A stretch of DNA of 8,982 nucleotides from SAT2750 sp963581185 (GTDB lineage: Bacteria; Planctomycetota; Planctomycetia; Pirellulales; Pirellulaceae), in assembly GCA_963581185.1 (NCBI GenBank), contig CAUZOB010000196.1, positions 1-8,982 of the forward strand, given 5' to 3'. The translations under genes were made by a program, and so were the position numbers. A model generated the notes under the pieces. The model did not search any database. It worked only from the letters and a program-made list of their open reading frames with translations, and was not told the origin of the DNA. Shown here in pieces: positions 7,206-8,982 of this stretch. Numbering within the stretch: the first letter of the stretch is position 1; each line of letters starts with the position of its first letter.

Positions 7206-7215
7206 CGGGTCAACG

Positions 7216-7887
7216 ATGCGGGTGAAACTGAAAATACTGAAGGGCGCAGGGATCGGTAAAATGATCCCTATCCCCACCGCCAAGTTCTTTATTGGCCGTG
7301 GGGACGATTGCCACTTGCGCCCCAAGAGCGACGCAATCAGTCGCCATCATTGCGCAATTGTCAGTACCAATAACCAGGTGGCAATACGCGACTTTGGCAG
7401 CAAGAACGGCACCTTCGTTAATGGCCAGCGAATTGACAGTGCTTGTATCCTCAAGTCAGGCGATGTTCTCGGTGTCGGACCACTGACTTTTGAAATCGTG
7501 ATGGAGACGAGCCTGAATACCGGCAAGCGGCCCAAGGTTAAAAGCCTGGCCGATGTGGCGGAACGCTCTGCCCAGTCGACCACCGATGACAAGGATGTGG
7601 CAAGCTGGTTGGAAGACGCGCTGGCAGAAACGGAAACTGAGGAAACGATCACCCGCCAGTTCACATTTGATTCCAAAGCCAAAGACACCCAAGACGCCCT
7701 GAATGACGATACCGATCCGGGTGAAGCTGAGGGAGATGAGGACGACGACGGTTCCAGCATTCTTCGCTGGTTCAAGAAGAAAAAGAAGGAGCCTGGCAAG
7801 CTTCCCAAGGTAGACAAAGAGGATGAAGTCGGTGACTCTCGCGATGCCGCCACCGACACGCTGCGAAAATACTTCAATCGCAGCTAG
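7216..7887 (+). CDS. FHA-domain protein with charged C-terminal tail
   Basis: A forkhead-associated domain, which binds phosphothreonine peptides, fills residues 1 to about 95. It shows the expected order of motifs: GRGDDC near 32, SRHHCAI near 43, and DFGSKNGTFVNGQRI at about 60-74, including the Gly-Arg, Ser-x-x-His and Asn-Gly of the phosphopeptide pocket. The rest (about 100-223) is low complexity and probably disordered. An acidic stretch (DPGEAEGDEDDDGSS) is followed by a basic WFKKKKKEPGKLPK and then a short predicted helix, AATDTLRKYFNRS, at the C-terminus. No signal peptide or membrane segment is seen, so it is cytosolic. ATG 7216 starts directly on the first FHA strand; no Shine-Dalgarno site is seen. 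Its partner kinase is not in the window. The role is probably signalling or scaffolding; its target is unknown. Confidence 0.88.
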   Translation: MRVKLKILKGAGIGKMIPIPTAKFFIGRGDDCHLRPKSDAISRHHCAIVSTNNQVAIRDFGSKNGTFVNGQRIDSACILKSGDVLGVGPLTFEIVMETSLNTGKRPKVKSLADVAERSAQSTTDDKDVASWLEDALAETETEETITRQFTFDSKAKDTQDALNDDTDPGEAEGDEDDDGSSILRWFKKKKKEPGKLPKVDKEDEVGDSRDAATDTLRKYFNRS

Positions 7888-7951
7888 TGACCGTAGCAGC
7901 GGATGATTGCCCTGCGCAGCACATCCCTGCCAGCCGTTTTTCTTGAGTTGC

Positions 7952-7982
7952 TGAAACTCTGGTGGCAAACCAACGGTATACC
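7952..7982 (+). promoter_or_regulatory. Possible ECF-type promoter before the sigma factor gene
   Basis: TGAAAC at 7952-7957, followed after 16 bases by CGGTATA at 7974-7980, resembles ECF promoters of the sigma-W type (TGAAAC, about 16 bases, CGTA), except for one extra G in the -10. The -10 lies in the palindrome GGTATACC (7975-7982). The start would fall near 7987, just before the ribosome site. Its position directly ahead of an ECF sigma gene suggests autoregulation. Confidence 0.4.
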
Positions 7983-7994
7983 CTCCTAAGGACT

Positions 7995-7998
7995 AAGG
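7995..7998 (+). promoter_or_regulatory. Ribosome binding site deciding the GTG start of the ECF sigma gene
   Basis: TAAGG ends six bases before GTG 8005; another AAGGA lies at 7988-7992. An in-frame TAA at 7987-7989 and no other in-frame start between it and 8005 fix GTG 8005 as the earliest start. The nearby ATG at 8003 is in another frame. Confidence 0.55.
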
Positions 7999-8004
7999 CT
8001 TGAT

Positions 8005-8607
8005 GTGATTGAATCACCCTCTGTAATCAGTGACAGCACTCCCGAAGATCTTTCGACTGCTCAGCTGGTGGCTGGGAGCCTCGAGGGAGATGCTGACAGT
8101 ATGCAGCAGTTGCTGGCACGATACCAGCATCGGGTTTTTGGCCTCTGTTTCCGCATGCTCGGTAATCGCATGGATGCTGAGGATGCAACGCAAGAGACCT
8201 TTATCCGCGTTTTCCGTAGCCTCCATCATTGGGATTCCAGCCGCGACTTTGTGCCCTGGCTGTTCGCCATCGCCGGCAACCGCTGTCGCACGCTGCTCTC
8301 GAAGAGATCGCGACAACCACGCTCGCAGTTGATTGAGGAGATGCTGGATGGCGAGATCGGGCAGGAGCCTGACGGGGACCTTGCGGAAGAGATTCAGCTG
8401 GCCCTGGCAGAGCTGTCCGAAAATCAACGGATTGCTTTCGTGCTGTTCCATGAACAGCAACTGAGTTACATCGAAATCGCTGAGACATTATCGAGTCCGG
8501 TGGGAACCATCAAAACATGGATCCACCGAGCACGCCTGGCAACAGCCCGCTGGCTGGCACGGCGACACCCTGAATTGGACCCTTCAAATGCAATGCACCC
8601 AGTTTGA
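8005..8607 (+). CDS. ECF-subfamily RNA polymerase sigma factor
   Basis: A group 4 (extracytoplasmic function) sigma factor that directs RNA polymerase to a small set of promoters. The product is 200 residues, normal for the class. Region 2 spans about 28-103, with the core-binding DAEDATQETFIRVFRSLHHW (57-76) and the DNA-contacting FVPWLFAIAGNRCRTLLSK (82-100). A linker (104-128) follows. Region 4 spans about 130-187, with the helix-turn-helix LSYIEIAETLSSPVGTIKTWIHRARL. Region 3 and any N- or C-terminal extra domain are absent. The start is GTG, with AAGG six bases upstream. The 3' end overlaps the next gene by 20 bases, the usual arrangement for a sigma factor and its anti-sigma factor. A TGAAAC-type motif upstream suggests autoregulation. 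Base use resembles its neighbours. The stress it senses cannot be told. Confidence 0.93.
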   Translation: MIESPSVISDSTPEDLSTAQLVAGSLEGDADSMQQLLARYQHRVFGLCFRMLGNRMDAEDATQETFIRVFRSLHHWDSSRDFVPWLFAIAGNRCRTLLSKRSRQPRSQLIEEMLDGEIGQEPDGDLAEEIQLALAELSENQRIAFVLFHEQQLSYIEIAETLSSPVGTIKTWIHRARLATARWLARRHPELDPSNAMHPV

Positions 8608-8982
8608 AACTCGTGTTCACGAGCTACTGGATAGTCGGCAACGACCCCAGGACGACCCCCGGCTTCAACAGCATGCCGCTGACTGCCAGGACTGTAGCCA
8701 GTTCATGCTGGGCCAGCACATGATGCTGGATGGTCTCAGTGCCTCTCTTCCGTCAGTAGAGAGCGGCTCGCTGCAGGATGTTCTGCAGCCAGAATTTGAT
8801 CGGCTATCTGCCTCACCTGTGACCCTGCAGCACCAGCCTTCTTTCCCAACTCGCCGACTGACGGCATTGCTTGCCATAGCAGCGTCGCTGCTGCTTGTCG
8901 CCTGGTTGCTGATCCCCAGCGGGAGTGATCCAGTTGACAGCCAGCTGACTCTGAAACCGACGCCAGCCGATTCGGAGGTCCA
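8588..8982 (+). CDS. Membrane anti-sigma factor with zinc-finger motif, 3' end beyond the window
   Basis: Probably holds the upstream ECF sigma factor inactive at the membrane. ATG 8588 lies inside the sigma gene in another frame and stays open to the window end (131 full codons, no stop). Residues 1-50 are the cytosolic sigma-binding part and contain HAADCQDC, a HxxxCxxC signature (His29, Cys33, Cys36) of zinc-binding anti-sigma (ZAS) domains. Cys3 may be a further ligand. Residues 51-88 are a polar linker. Arg89-Arg90 precede one hydrophobic segment, LTALLAIAASLLLVAWLLI (91-109), so the N-terminus should be cytosolic and the C-terminus outside. The exported part is only begun (polar, rich in Pro, Ser and Asp). 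No ribosome site is seen; the 20-base overlap suggests translational coupling. Confidence 0.8.
   Translation, partial: MQCTQFETRVHELLDSRQRPQDDPRLQQHAADCQDCSQFMLGQHMMLDGLSASLPSVESGSLQDVLQPEFDRLSASPVTLQHQPSFPTRRLTALLAIAASLLLVAWLLIPSGSDPVDSQLTLKPTPADSEV

Noticed and set aside
7901..7941. Possible terminator after the FHA gene: GGATG/CATCC stem with inner TGC/GCA pairs, then TTTTT
   Set aside because: The stem is short with a two-base bulge, and the T-tract begins about ten bases after it. Too weak to call an intrinsic terminator.

Overview
The window looks like ordinary chromosomal DNA from a free-living bacterium, most likely a planctomycete of the Pirellulales type. That assignment is inference. 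It rests on moderately high GC, a glycine decarboxylase split into two subunits, few Shine-Dalgarno sites, a soluble FHA protein with a charged tail, and an ECF sigma factor paired with a zinc-type membrane anti-sigma factor. All recognised genes are on the + strand. I see no mobile element, CRISPR array, tRNA or rRNA.

Layout. Positions 1-1700 hold the 3' two thirds of an RNase R-type exoribonuclease (rnr), whose N-terminus lies before the window. Positions 1807-6986 hold a glycine cleavage and lipoylation cluster: gcvT (T-protein), gcvH (lipoyl carrier), gcvPA and gcvPB (the two halves of PLP-dependent glycine decarboxylase), then a LplA/LipM-type acyltransferase gene. gcvPA/gcvPB and gcvPB/acyltransferase overlap by a few bases, so translation is probably coupled. 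Positions 6987-7215 are a 229-base intergenic region with a good sigma-70-like promoter, a pair of repeated short elements and a small hairpin. It leads into an FHA-domain gene (7216-7887). Positions 8005-8982 hold an ECF sigma factor gene and, overlapping its 3' end, a membrane anti-sigma factor gene that runs off the window. A sequence resembling an ECF-type promoter lies just before the sigma gene.

How the parts fit. GcvPA and GcvPB decarboxylate glycine and pass the aminomethyl group to the lipoyl arm of GcvH. GcvT releases ammonia and gives methylene-tetrahydrofolate. The last gene of the cluster probably supplies the octanoyl or lipoyl group on GcvH, so the unit would encode both the enzyme and part of its cofactor attachment. 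The GcvL (dihydrolipoyl dehydrogenase) gene is not here. The FHA protein would read phosphothreonine signals. The ECF sigma/anti-sigma pair would form a separate envelope or stress switch. No clearly new system is evident; the more interesting points are regulatory sequences and a repetitive lysine-serine tail on RNase R.
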